Assembly (NCBI GenBank): GCA_032251315.1
Contig: JAVVEE010000012.1
Span: 1-43,318, forward strand
DNA length: 43,318 nt
Source of the DNA: LH-M37 sp032251315
Lineage (GTDB): Bacteria; Pseudomonadota; Gammaproteobacteria; SZUA-229
Direction: 5' to 3'
The translations under genes and the position numbers were made by a program. The notes beneath the pieces are model-generated. The model was not told the origin of the DNA. It saw nothing but the letters and a program-made list of their open reading frames with translations, and made no database searches. Shown here in pieces: positions 1-9,481 of this stretch (its first letter is position 1; each line of letters starts with the position of its first letter).

Positions 1-186
1 AGCACCAGAACAAATATAGTGTCTTGTACAGCGGTTGATGATGCGCCAAATGACGGTTGTCGTGCTGCTGCTCAGCTAATCACCATCGACTTCGCCACGC
101 TGATGCCTGTTGAAGGCGCCTACACCGCAGGCGAACTCAAACCGGGTGAGTCCGTAGCGATTACGTTCAACGCCATCGTTCAGTAA
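1..186 (+). CDS. C-terminal end of a DUF11-like secreted/surface protein (partial)
   Basis: An open frame runs from the window edge to TAA at 184-186 (61 residues visible). The final residues, LKPGESVAITFNAIVQ, have the 'PGE-S-V-x-I-x-F' pattern that closes DUF11-type and similar bacterial beta-sandwich repeats. This suggests an extracellular or surface protein. The next gene downstream carries a DUF11 domain too, so the two may form a surface-protein pair. Its start and remaining domains lie outside the window. Assignment to a particular family is tentative because only one beta-sandwich end is visible. Confidence 0.6.
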   Translation, partial: STRTNIVSCTAVDDAPNDGCRAAAQLITIDFATLMPVEGAYTAGELKPGESVAITFNAIVQ

Positions 187-220
187 GCACGGACGCTGAG
201 TTAATACTTTGTTGCAGCTA

Positions 221-3200
221 ATGCATCAGTACCTGCGCAACCGTTTCGGTCGAAACACCGAAGCGGTTGCGCGCGCCTGTGCATGGCTGCAGCAGAGTCC
301 GGCTCAAAATGAAAAGCAAAAAAAGACTGGTTGTGTTGTCAGCGCTAAGCCAAATGACACAGCCCGTCTTCCAGTAATCACGTCAATACGTGGTTACTGG
401 AAGACGCTATTTTTATCAACCATGCTGGCGCTACCGGCAACGGTGTCGGCAGTGACGCCTCCATCTACCAGCATCAGCAATGTCGCATCGGCCACGTTTG
501 ATGTTGGCGGATCGATGCTGGCTGTGAACAGTAATGCAGTCACGCTGAGCAGCACCATTATCAGCACGCCTTCGACTGTTTCGCTGCATCAATACGATCC
601 AACCGGAGCGGGTGCGATCAATGCTGCCGTACCCACGCAGTACGCCAGCAGCGGTCCGCCGGGAACCGGTTTTGTGGCATCGCCCGATCCCGTCACCGCT
701 TTGCCGGGCGTGGGCGGCACGATACTCGATCCCAATACGCCGATCACGCTGAACCCGGTGCAGGTGTATCACGCGGGCGAGCCGGTTTTTGTCTTGCTGG
801 AAGATCTCGATCAGAATCTTGACCCTGCGCTGCAGGAGACAGTATTGGTGACGGTGATCTCGTCAAACGGCGATCAGGAAGAGTTGGTCCTGACCGAGAC
901 CGGCGTCGATACCGGCAACTTCATCGGTTATGTGCAGTCAACCGCCGGCGCACTCAGTCAGTATGACGGCGCGTTGACGCTGGCGCCCGATACCCGGATT
1001 ACGGTGAATTATATCGATAAGTTTGACGGCACGGATGTCAGCACCGCCTCCACACTGGCGGATCCCTACGGCAAGGTCTTTAACAGTGAAGATGGTTCGC
1101 TGATCGATGATGTGGTCGTCACACTACTCGACAGCGTCGGCAACCCGGCCACGGTTTACGGTGATGATGGTGTCAGTCTTTATCCCAACGAAGTGACCAC
1201 CGGCAGCTCGGTCACAGACAGCAACGGCACGGTTTATAACCTGCCAAGTGGTGAATATCGCTTCCCGATGGTAGTGCCGGGTGACTATCAGCTTGTGCTC
1301 ACCTTACCCGCGAACCTGGCAGCGCCTTCACAGCTCTCGATTGTGGCTTTGCAGGCGTTGCCCGGCGCGCCGTATGCGCTCGATGCCAATGGCTCCTTTG
1401 CAGGCATATTTGCCGTGCAGGCCGGGCCGGCACTTAACATCGATATACCGGTAGACCCCCGGCTTTCATCGCTGGTGCTGAACAAAACCGCCTCAAAAAC
1501 ACGCGCCGCCGTTGGCGACTTTGTGCAGTACACGCTCAAGCTGGAAAACATCGACAGCGTTGCCATTGCCAACAACACTCTGATCACCGATGTGCTGCCG
1601 CACGGCTTCCGCTATCAGGCTACCTCGGTGCGGATCAATGGCGCGGCAGCGGCGGAACCCGCCATCGCCTCGAACGGTCGCGATCTGCAATTTAATGTTG
1701 GCACGCTGTTGCCGGGCGAGTCGGTGGAACTGAAGTATGTCACCGAAGTAGGTGCCGGCACTGCCAACGGTAATGCCATCAACACCGCTGTTGCCGAAGA
1801 CGCGCTGGGCGTGACTTCAAACAACGTGCAGGCGTCGGTGGAAATATATGAAGACCTGATCAAGAGCCGCAGCTTCATCGTCGGTAAAGTCATTAATGGC
1901 GACTGCGGTGAAGACGACAGAAACCTGCCCGGCTTTGCCAATGCCCGCATCTACATGGAAGACGGCAGTTATGTGGTCACCGATGAACAGGGACAGTATC
2001 ACTTCGAAGGCGTAACGCCGAGTGTGCATGTGGTGCAACTCGACACCGAAACCATTCCGGATAGTCTCGAAGTGGTCGCCTGTGAGCAGAACACCCGTTT
2101 TGCCGGCACCGCCTATTCGCAGTTTGTTGACGTTAAGGGCGGCACAATGTGGCGCGCCAATTTCTACGTTCGGCAGAAAGACCCGATTCAGGATATCGCC
2201 ACTATCTCGCTGGAAAGTGATCTGAATATCGAAGAGATTAAATACAGCGTTAATCTTTCCAATGGCCGCATTCCGGTCAGCAACTATCGTTTGATGGTGG
2301 TTCTGCCGGAAAACGCTTATTACATTCCGGGCAGCAGCCTGCTGGGTGCGGAAGCTCTCGAAGAGCCTGCCATCACCGACAATATATTGATTTACCGCCT
2401 GGGCGATTTGAGCAGCGACTGGCAGAAACGTCTGCATCTGCGCGCCCGCCTGAGAGACAAGGCCGATGGTGAGCTGATCACTTCGGCCATGTTTATTGTT
2501 GATACCGAAATGAAAAAAGGCGTGCGTTCGTTAGCGGTGAAAAACAAGCTGAATGTGGCACGTGAAAAAGTCGAAAACAGGGACATGGTTTTTCAGGCGC
2601 ATTTCAAACCGATGGGCACGGAACTGACAGAGCGCAGCAAGAGAGCCATCCGCCTGATTATCGAAAAGTTAGAAGGCGCGGAAGTCAAACTGAAGCAGGT
2701 CATTGGTCATACCGATGGCGAGCGTGTGGCAAAACGAAGTTCGTGGCTGTTCAGTAACAATAATGATTTATCCATGGGACGTGCGCGGGCGGTGAGTAAA
2801 TTCATGGTGCGCGAATTAGGCGTGAATGCCGATAGCGTTAAGCTGGAAGGGCGCGGCAGTAACGAACCGCTGGCCACCAATGCCACCGTAGAAGGTCGTG
2901 CTAAAAACCGGCGCGCTGAACTCTATATCACCACCCGGGTTATTGCTGATCCGGGCAGTGTAGAACTCACCCAGGCTAAAAGCGAAGTGGCCAGTGCCGA
3001 GTTAACCGGCCAGCCGGTTTACGCGCTTGATAAAAAGCACAAGCTTGCACCACAAGGCGATCAAACAACGATAAAGCATTTTGACGAGTACTGGATTAAA
3101 ACCGCCGAGCCGGGTACCGAATGGCTGATGCCGGCGACAGACAGTTCACCGGCAATCCCGGCAGTGAATATCGCCATTAAATACGATCCCGCAGATCAGG

Positions 3201-6196
3201 TTCAGCTGCTGCAAAACGGTGAGCCGGTGAATGCATTGTTCAACTTCGGCACCATCAAGAATAAAGACTCGACCGTGGCCCGCGTCTACTGGCAGGGTAT
3301 TCACCTGAAAGAGGGTGAAAATAAATTTGAGTTTGTGGTTAAAGACCGTAGCGGCAACGAAAAGCAGCGGCTGACACGGCTGGTGGCCAACGCCGGTGTG
3401 CCGGTGCGCGCGGAAGTGGTCGAAGAATATTCCAGACTGGTGGCCGACGGCACCTATTCGCCGGTGATTGCGTTGCGACTGTATGATAAAAACGGTCATC
3501 GGGTCAGACCGGGTACGCTCGGCAATTTCGAAGTCAACGCGCCCTATATTTCAAAACAGGAAGTTGAGGCGCTGGATGAAAATCGCCTCACCGGCCTCGA
3601 CCGCAAAACACCGCAGTTCAAGGTCGGTGCCGAAGGCATCGCGTTAATCGAACTCGAGCCGACCAGTGATTCGGGTGAGGTAGTGATTAGTTTGCCGTTT
3701 GCCGGAGATGCGGAGAATGAAATTAAAACCTGGTTGCAGCCAGATTTGCGTGACTGGATACTGGTCGGTCTGGCCGAAGGCACGATGGGCCACAACAGCG
3801 TCAGCGGAAACATGCAGAACCTGAGCGACGCCGATTACGAAGACGGTGCCTACACCGACGGACGCATCGCCTTCTTCGCCAAGGGCAAGATTAAAGGCAG
3901 CTGGCTGCTCACCACTGCTTACGATTCTGACAAGGGCGAATACGAAACCGACAACCGCGTTCACCAGTTAATCGATCCCAACAGTTATTACACTATCTAT
4001 GGTGACGGCAGCAGCCAGCGCTATGATGCATCCAGTGCCGAAAAACTTTATCTGAAAATCGAACGCGAACAGTTCTATGCGCTGTATGGTGATTTTGATT
4101 CCGGCATGAATGTTACCGAACTATCAAAATTCAGTCGCCGTATGACCGGCGTTAAATCCGAAATGTCGAAGGATAATTTCAGCTACAACGCCTTTGCGGC
4201 AGAGAACCTCAATAAATTCGTCAAGGATGAAATTCCGGGCGACGGCACTTCCGGGCTGTACCGATTTACAAGCAAGGACATGGTTATCAATAGTGAAAAA
4301 ATTACCATTGAAACCAGAGACCGCTTCCGCAGTGAGGTGATTATTGAATCAACCACGCTGCGCCGTCATCTCGATTACAACATCGACTATCAGGAAGGCA
4401 CGGTCTATTTCCGCCAGCCGATACTGACCCGGGACAGCAACTTTAATCCGATCTACATCGTCGCCGATTATGAAGTCGATTCCCCGGTTAAAGGCGGCGT
4501 GACAGCCGGTGGCCGTGCGGCCGTTAAGTTGCTTGACGATGCGCTGGAAGTCGGCGTGAGTGCGGTACGCGATGCCACTTTCGCGGCAGAAAATAATCTG
4601 CTGGGTGCCGACGCCAAACTGGATATTTCTGACCGCACCCGACTTAAAATAGAAGCCGCAACTACCGACGGTGACAGCGCCGGTACCGCGATTTCCGGCA
4701 ACGCCATGCTGGCTGAAATTGAGCATAACGGTGAAGAGCTTCAGGGTCGCATTTACGCCCGCCAGCAAGACGCCGGTTTCGGTGTGGGGCAGCAGTCCGG
4801 TACCCAGACCGGTACGCGTAAACTGGGTGCGGAAGGGCGTTACCGACTGAGCGAAAAAACCTCGCTGGATGCGCTGGCCTATCGTGAAGAAAATTTGAAT
4901 ACCAGCGCCGAACGAAATGTGACTTCGGCCAATGTTAATTATGCAGAGCAGAATTATGGGCTCTCAGCCGGTGCGCGACTGGCCCGTGACACCGACGGTG
5001 CCGGTCAGGCGCAGGATTCTGATCTGTTGTTGCTGGGTGCCAGTACAAAACTGTTCGACAACAGGCTGCGTTTACACGCCAATACCGAAACCGCCGTGGG
5101 TTCAGCCAACGCCAGCACCGATTATCCTTCGCGCTATATTATTGGTGCCGATTATTTCCTGACGCCGATGATCGACCTGTTCGTTGAAAATGAGTGGACC
5201 ATGGGTGAAACCCAGGACACTGAAATGACACGCGCGGGTGTGCGCGCAACGCCCTGGCAGGGCGCACAGTTGCAGTCTTCGGTGACCCGTGATGTGCAGG
5301 AAAACGGCGCGCGCTCCTTCGCCAATCTGGGCCTGACTCAGGGCTTCAAGATTTCCGAGCAGTGGTCCGGCGATGTGGCCTTTGATAAATCAAAAACCAT
5401 TCGTGAACCGGGTGCGGTGCCGCTCAATATCAATGTACCGATTGCGCAGGGCACTGCCAACGATGACTACACCGCCGTCTCCACGGGTCTGACCTACAAG
5501 GCTGAAACCTACACCGTAGTGTCAAGGCTGGAAACGCGCAATGCCGAAACCGAGAACAAGGTCGGCGCGATTGTAAACTGGGAACGCAAACTAATCGAAG
5601 GCATCGCTTATGCCGCCGCCACGCACCTGTTCGAGACCGACCGCACCGATGGTTCATCCTCAGTCGATGCCGATATTCGCCTGTCGCTGGGGTATCGCCC
5701 CAGCAGCTCGAACTGGATCATCCTGGACCGGCTGGAATACAAACTGGACGAAGAGCGCAGCGCCCTGGGTGAGGCCACGCGCCAGCGGAAACTGATCAAT
5801 AATCTAGTTACCAACTATAAGCCCAATCACGAGAATCAGTTCGCCATAAATTATGGCGTGAAATATGTCATCGACAGTTTCAATGGTGATGAATACGATG
5901 GCTTCACCCAACTGCTGGGCGGCGAATACCGCCATGACTTCACCAAAGTGATTGATCTCGGCGTGCACGCGCATACCCTGCACTCGGGTAATTCAAACAA
6001 CTACCAGTATTCGAGCGGCGTCTCCGTCGGCTTCCAACTGGCCAGAAATATCTGGCTCAGTCTGGGCTATAACTTCGATGGCTTCGAAGACCGCGACTTC
6101 TCCGCCGCCGGCTTCACCGCTCAGGGTGGCTACCTGCAATTCCGCATGAAGTTCGATCAGGACACCGCCGCCGAAATCACCAGCTGGTTGAATTGA
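221..6196 (+). CDS. Giant OmpA/DUF11 outer-membrane protein with C-terminal barrel-like region
   Basis: About 1991 aa from ATG 221; a TTG at 209 is in frame, and neither start has a clear ribosome site. A hydrophobic stretch at residues 60-76 (TLFLSTMLALPATVSA) looks like a signal peptide with an abnormally long n-region. Domains in order, with approximate residues: beta-rich N-terminal region; DUF11 repeat, 415-542; carboxypeptidase-regulatory/SdrD-B-like fold, 545-645 (DEQGQYHFEGV); OmpA-C peptidoglycan-binding domain, 788-905 (IGHTDG, LSMGRARAV, GRAKNRRAELYI); Ig-like region, 976-1160; then about 800 residues of alternating aromatic/polar strands ending GGYLQFRMKFDQ, consistent with a beta-barrel. 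Inference: an outer-membrane protein tethered to peptidoglycan. Having the OmpA domain before a barrel is the reverse of classical OmpA. A strong hairpin (365-406) lies in the 5' coding region. Specific function unknown. Confidence 0.85.
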   Translation: MHQYLRNRFGRNTEAVARACAWLQQSPAQNEKQKKTGCVVSAKPNDTARLPVITSIRGYWKTLFLSTMLALPATVSAVTPPSTSISNVASATFDVGGSMLAVNSNAVTLSSTIISTPSTVSLHQYDPTGAGAINAAVPTQYASSGPPGTGFVASPDPVTALPGVGGTILDPNTPITLNPVQVYHAGEPVFVLLEDLDQNLDPALQETVLVTVISSNGDQEELVLTETGVDTGNFIGYVQSTAGALSQYDGALTLAPDTRITVNYIDKFDGTDVSTASTLADPYGKVFNSEDGSLIDDVVVTLLDSVGNPATVYGDDGVSLYPNEVTTGSSVTDSNGTVYNLPSGEYRFPMVVPGDYQLVLTLPANLAAPSQLSIVALQALPGAPYALDANGSFAGIFAVQAGPALNIDIPVDPRLSSLVLNKTASKTRAAVGDFVQYTLKLENIDSVAIANNTLITDVLPHGFRYQATSVRINGAAAAEPAIASNGRDLQFNVGTLLPGESVELKYVTEVGAGTANGNAINTAVAEDALGVTSNNVQASVEIYEDLIKSRSFIVGKVINGDCGEDDRNLPGFANARIYMEDGSYVVTDEQGQYHFEGVTPSVHVVQLDTETIPDSLEVVACEQNTRFAGTAYSQFVDVKGGTMWRANFYVRQKDPIQDIATISLESDLNIEEIKYSVNLSNGRIPVSNYRLMVVLPENAYYIPGSSLLGAEALEEPAITDNILIYRLGDLSSDWQKRLHLRARLRDKADGELITSAMFIVDTEMKKGVRSLAVKNKLNVAREKVENRDMVFQAHFKPMGTELTERSKRAIRLIIEKLEGAEVKLKQVIGHTDGERVAKRSSWLFSNNNDLSMGRARAVSKFMVRELGVNADSVKLEGRGSNEPLATNATVEGRAKNRRAELYITTRVIADPGSVELTQAKSEVASAELTGQPVYALDKKHKLAPQGDQTTIKHFDEYWIKTAEPGTEWLMPATDSSPAIPAVNIAIKYDPADQVQLLQNGEPVNALFNFGTIKNKDSTVARVYWQGIHLKEGENKFEFVVKDRSGNEKQRLTRLVANAGVPVRAEVVEEYSRLVADGTYSPVIALRLYDKNGHRVRPGTLGNFEVNAPYISKQEVEALDENRLTGLDRKTPQFKVGAEGIALIELEPTSDSGEVVISLPFAGDAENEIKTWLQPDLRDWILVGLAEGTMGHNSVSGNMQNLSDADYEDGAYTDGRIAFFAKGKIKGSWLLTTAYDSDKGEYETDNRVHQLIDPNSYYTIYGDGSSQRYDASSAEKLYLKIEREQFYALYGDFDSGMNVTELSKFSRRMTGVKSEMSKDNFSYNAFAAENLNKFVKDEIPGDGTSGLYRFTSKDMVINSEKITIETRDRFRSEVIIESTTLRRHLDYNIDYQEGTVYFRQPILTRDSNFNPIYIVADYEVDSPVKGGVTAGGRAAVKLLDDALEVGVSAVRDATFAAENNLLGADAKLDISDRTRLKIEAATTDGDSAGTAISGNAMLAEIEHNGEELQGRIYARQQDAGFGVGQQSGTQTGTRKLGAEGRYRLSEKTSLDALAYREENLNTSAERNVTSANVNYAEQNYGLSAGARLARDTDGAGQAQDSDLLLLGASTKLFDNRLRLHANTETAVGSANASTDYPSRYIIGADYFLTPMIDLFVENEWTMGETQDTEMTRAGVRATPWQGAQLQSSVTRDVQENGARSFANLGLTQGFKISEQWSGDVAFDKSKTIREPGAVPLNINVPIAQGTANDDYTAVSTGLTYKAETYTVVSRLETRNAETENKVGAIVNWERKLIEGIAYAAATHLFETDRTDGSSSVDADIRLSLGYRPSSSNWIILDRLEYKLDEERSALGEATRQRKLINNLVTNYKPNHENQFAINYGVKYVIDSFNGDEYDGFTQLLGGEYRHDFTKVIDLGVHAHTLHSGNSNNYQYSSGVSVGFQLARNIWLSLGYNFDGFEDRDFSAAGFTAQGGYLQFRMKFDQDTAAEITSWLN
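365..406 (+). repeat. 19-bp near-perfect inverted repeat inside 5' coding region
   Basis: CGTCTTCCAGTAATCACGT is followed by a 4-nt loop (CAAT) and ACGTGGTTACTGGAAGACG. That is 19-nt arms with one mismatch, then a T-rich tract at 408-416 (TATTTTTAT). In RNA this would be a long stable hairpin resembling an intrinsic terminator or attenuator, yet it lies in frame within the long ORF, just upstream of the codons for its hydrophobic signal segment. A short alternative-frame ORF (309-377, beginning MKSKKRLVVLSAL) terminates inside the 5' arm. Confidence 0.85.
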
Positions 6197-6235
6197 TTGC
6201 AGGTGGAGGCGCTTTTGTGCAACCGTTATCTGTAG

Positions 6236-6253
6236 GTGCGAATTCATTCGCAC
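6236..6253. repeat. REP-like palindrome (GTGCGAA-TTCA-TTCGCAC)
   Basis: Perfect 7-bp arms around a 4-nt loop, preceded by GTAG. It resembles the extragenic GTAGG..GCGAATTCATTCGC palindromes dispersed in many gammaproteobacterial genomes. It lies between the giant outer-membrane protein gene and mutL. Only one copy of this exact type was seen in the window. Confidence 0.5.
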
Positions 6254-6304
6254 AAAATATACAGGCAAGCAACACAGCTTGGGGATGCACAGAAATGTAG
6301 CCTC

Positions 6305-6335
6305 GTAGGGTGGGCACCGCTCTTGTGCCCACGCG
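6305..6335. repeat. REP-like palindrome (GTGGGCAC-N7-GTGCCCAC)
   Basis: Perfect 8-bp arms at 6310-6317 and 6325-6332, preceded by GTAGG. This matches the GTAGGGTGGGCAC..GTGCCCACG class of dispersed intergenic repeats. A degenerate relative may be present near 21603. The rest of the 6197-6485 gap holds no convincing gene. Confidence 0.5.
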
Positions 6336-6485
6336 TCACCTCACAGACCACTAACCAGTCACCTCGCAGCCCACCCAACCACTCAACTCAATCAGCCACA
6401 TTTATCAGACAGATCAACCTGCCGCTGGTAATGCAGCAATCGGAGCTTTAACATAGTCCACTTTTACTCCTTATATATAGTCCAA

Positions 6486-8348
6486 ATGATAAATCGCAGA
6501 ATTCAGGCCATGCCGACCCAGTTAGTCAACCAGATTGCCGCAGGTGAGGTGGTCGAGCGCCCGGCTTCGGTGGTGAAGGAGCTGCTGGAAAACAGTCTGG
6601 ATGCGCAGGCCAGCAAAATTGAAATAGATGTCGAACAGGGCGGGGTGAAGTTCATCCGCATTCGCGACAACGGTCACGGCATTCATAAGGACGACCTCAT
6701 CCTCTCGCTGTCGCCCCACGCCACCAGCAAAATTCGCAGCATTGAGGAGCTGGAGCATGTCAGCAGCCTGGGTTTTCGCGGTGAGGCCTTGCCCAGCATC
6801 GCTTCGGTGAGCCACCTTAGGGTGAAATCAAAATGGCAGCAGTCCGATGAGGCCTGGCAGATTCAGGTTATCAACAGTGAGGATTTTGATATTAGCCCGG
6901 TGGCGCTGAACGAGGGCACGGTTATCGAGGTTCGGGATCTGTTCTTTAACGTACCGGCGCGGCGCAAGTTTCTGCGCACCGAGAGAACCGAGTTCGGCTA
7001 TCTGGATGATGTGATCAAGAAGATCGCCCTCAGCCGTTTCGATGTGGACATCACCCTGCGTCATAATCAGAAGCCGGTCAGGCAGTTACGCGCCGCCACC
7101 GACCGTTTGCAGCAAGAGAAACGCATTGCCGAGGTCTTTGGTCCGGCCTTCATCGAGCAGGCCCTGCACATGGATTTTGTCATTGATGACCTGCGTTTAT
7201 GGGGCTGGGTCGGGCTGCCGACCTTCTCGCGCAGCCAGGCGGATATGCAGTATTTTTACGTCAATGGCCGAATCGTGCGCGACAAGGTGGTGACTCACGC
7301 TGTTCGCCAGGCCTATCAGGATGTGCTGTTTCACGGCCGGCATCCCGCTTATGTCCTGTTTCTGGAAATGGACGCTTCCGCTGTGGATGTCAACGCGCAC
7401 CCCGGCAAGCATGAGGTGCGCTTCCGGCAGAGTCGGGCGGTGCATGATTTTCTGTTTCGCGCCATCCACAAATCGCTGGCGGAAACGCGCCCTTCTAATG
7501 ATGGCACGCATAATATTAGCCATTTCAGTGAACTGGAGGCCTCTGCCGGTCATTCCGCCGCGCCGGGCTTTAATCAGGCGGCGGGTTTATCCGCACAGGG
7601 TTCATCAATGCACGGTTCATACCGCCATGGCGCATACCCGCCGGGCGTTATCCGCTCGCAGGGCGCGCTGTCGCTGGCGGTGGCCGAACAGTCCCGCGCT
7701 TATCAATCGCTGTACGCCGAGAGCGACACCGTCCTCGCCGAGCACGACCAGCCGCCGGGTGAATTCCCGCCCCTGGGGTATGCCAGAGCGCAGCTGCAGG
7801 GGGTGTATATTCTGGCTGAAAACGAGCAGGGCATGGTGCTGGTGGATATGCACGCCGCGCACGAGCGCATCACCTACGAGCGCCTGAAGCAGGCCCGCAC
7901 CGGCGTGGGTATTGCCGCCCAGCCGTTGCTGGTGCCGGTGGCGTTGGCGGTGAGCGAAAAAGAGGCCGGTTGTGCCGAGGAGTACAGCCACATTTTCAGC
8001 GATCTCGGTTTTGAGCTGGACAGAACCGCGCCGGAGGCGCTGCGGATTCGGCAGATTCCGGTGATTTTAGCCAACGCCGATGCTGAACTATTGGTGCGCG
8101 ATGTGCTCTCAGATCTGGTACGCCACGGCAGCAGCACCCGCATAGATGAAGCCATGAACGCGGTGCTGAGCACCATGGCCTGCCATGGTTCGATTCGCGC
8201 CAACCGCAAGCTGACGCTGCCGGAAATGAATTCGCTGCTGCGTGATATGGAGATGACCGAGCGCAGCGGCCAGTGCAACCACGGCCGCCCCACCTGGATA
8301 CAGGTGAGCATGGCCGAGCTGGACAAGTTATTTATGAGGGGGCAATGA
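6486..8348 (+). CDS. mutL: DNA mismatch repair protein MutL
   Basis: 620 aa, about the usual length for the family. MutL couples MutS mismatch recognition to downstream excision. The N-terminal GHKL ATPase shows NQIAAGEVVERPASVVKELLEN, DNGHGI and GFRGEAL. The C-terminal dimerization region carries DMHAAHERITYE, which fits the D-x-H-A(x)2E(x)4E endonuclease motif, plus ACHGSIRANR and QCNHGRPT. These are features of the MutL type found in lineages without MutH, so a nicking MutL is inferred. A poorly conserved linker spans roughly residues 330-430. The usual upstream partner amiB is absent, replaced by the giant outer-membrane protein gene. It is followed by miaA after a 62-bp gap, as in many Gammaproteobacteria. 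Confidence 0.97.
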   Translation: MINRRIQAMPTQLVNQIAAGEVVERPASVVKELLENSLDAQASKIEIDVEQGGVKFIRIRDNGHGIHKDDLILSLSPHATSKIRSIEELEHVSSLGFRGEALPSIASVSHLRVKSKWQQSDEAWQIQVINSEDFDISPVALNEGTVIEVRDLFFNVPARRKFLRTERTEFGYLDDVIKKIALSRFDVDITLRHNQKPVRQLRAATDRLQQEKRIAEVFGPAFIEQALHMDFVIDDLRLWGWVGLPTFSRSQADMQYFYVNGRIVRDKVVTHAVRQAYQDVLFHGRHPAYVLFLEMDASAVDVNAHPGKHEVRFRQSRAVHDFLFRAIHKSLAETRPSNDGTHNISHFSELEASAGHSAAPGFNQAAGLSAQGSSMHGSYRHGAYPPGVIRSQGALSLAVAEQSRAYQSLYAESDTVLAEHDQPPGEFPPLGYARAQLQGVYILAENEQGMVLVDMHAAHERITYERLKQARTGVGIAAQPLLVPVALAVSEKEAGCAEEYSHIFSDLGFELDRTAPEALRIRQIPVILANADAELLVRDVLSDLVRHGSSTRIDEAMNAVLSTMACHGSIRANRKLTLPEMNSLLRDMEMTERSGQCNHGRPTWIQVSMAELDKLFMRGQ

Positions 8349-8410
8349 GAGCGCAGGTGTCATTAGAAATTCAGGCTTTTTCAAACTGAGGCTTCAATGT
8401 ATAAACCACT

Positions 8411-9370
8411 ATGGATAAATTAATTACACAAGCCGGAGATCACGACGACGCCCCCTTTGCCGTATTCATCATGGGTCCTACCGCTACCGGCAAAACCGAT
8501 CTGGCGATCGCCTGCGCCGAACAGCTTGATATGGACATCATCAGCGTCGATTCCGCCATGGTCTACCGCGACATGGATATCGGCAGCGCTAAACCCGATC
8601 CTGCCACATTGCTGAGAGCGCCGCATAAACTGGTGGATATCCTCGATCCCGCCGAGGCCTATTCAGCCGGTCGATTTTGTGATGACGCCCTCACCGAAAT
8701 GGCCGGAAGCAGTGCGGCCGGTAAAACACCCTGCCTCGCGGGCGGCACCATGCTGTATTTCAACACGCTGCAGAAAGGCATGGCCGATCTGCCCGACTCC
8801 GACCCTGAAGTCCGCGGGCGACTGCTCGAGGCGGCGGAGCAAAACGGCATCGAGTCCATGCATCATCGCCTCGCCGGAGTTGACCCCGTCGCGGCGCAAA
8901 GGCTGCACCCGAACGATCCGCAAAGAGTCCTGCGGGCGCTGGAAGTGTATGAAATATCAGGAAAATCGCTCACCGCGCATTGGCAGGAACAAAGTCAGCA
9001 ACTATTTCCCTATCGCGTTGTCAAAATCGCACTGATGCCACCAGACCGGGTGGAATTGCGCAAACGCATTGAACAGCGTTTTGACGCCATGCTGGTCGAA
9101 GGGCTGATTGATGAAGTCAGGTCGCTCTACGAACGGGGCGATTTATCACTGAATACGCCTTCAATGCGGGCGGTGGGTTATCGTCAGGTCTGGCTCTATC
9201 TGGCCGGACACTACGACTACGCCACCATGCGCGAAAAAGCCATCACCGCCACGGCGCAGCTGGCGAAAAGGCAGATGACCTGGCTGAGAAGTGAAAGCGA
9301 CTGCAACTTTATTGACCCCGAGGCACTTAATGTCGGGAAAGTACTGAAAAATCTCAAATTTTTACTATGA
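8411..9370 (+). CDS. miaA: tRNA dimethylallyltransferase MiaA
   Basis: 319 aa. Transfers a dimethylallyl group to N6 of A37 in tRNAs that read codons beginning with U. The P-loop is GPTATGKT (residues about 22-29), followed by the conserved ISVDSAMVYRDMDIGSAKP segment, the DILDP and YSAGRF motifs and GGTMLYF. Residues RAVGYRQVW and the TATAQLAKRQMTWLR C-terminal motif are present. The N-terminus is about 10 residues longer than typical, but no other start is better supported. It sits in the classic mutL-miaA-hfq-hflX order. Confidence 0.97.
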   Translation: MDKLITQAGDHDDAPFAVFIMGPTATGKTDLAIACAEQLDMDIISVDSAMVYRDMDIGSAKPDPATLLRAPHKLVDILDPAEAYSAGRFCDDALTEMAGSSAAGKTPCLAGGTMLYFNTLQKGMADLPDSDPEVRGRLLEAAEQNGIESMHHRLAGVDPVAAQRLHPNDPQRVLRALEVYEISGKSLTAHWQEQSQQLFPYRVVKIALMPPDRVELRKRIEQRFDAMLVEGLIDEVRSLYERGDLSLNTPSMRAVGYRQVWLYLAGHYDYATMREKAITATAQLAKRQMTWLRSESDCNFIDPEALNVGKVLKNLKFLL

Positions 9371-9481
9371 TTAAACGAGTATATTTATCAGTAGGGCTTG
9401 TGGAACCGGATTTTGGCCATATATTAAATACAAAGTTAAAGATGCAGCCAATTTTAAAAATAATAATTAGGAGTTAACACA

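Noticed and set aside
6236..6451. Short ORF in the gap before mutL
   Set aside because: It spans two palindromic repeats, has low-complexity Ser/Thr/Pro composition and no ribosome site.
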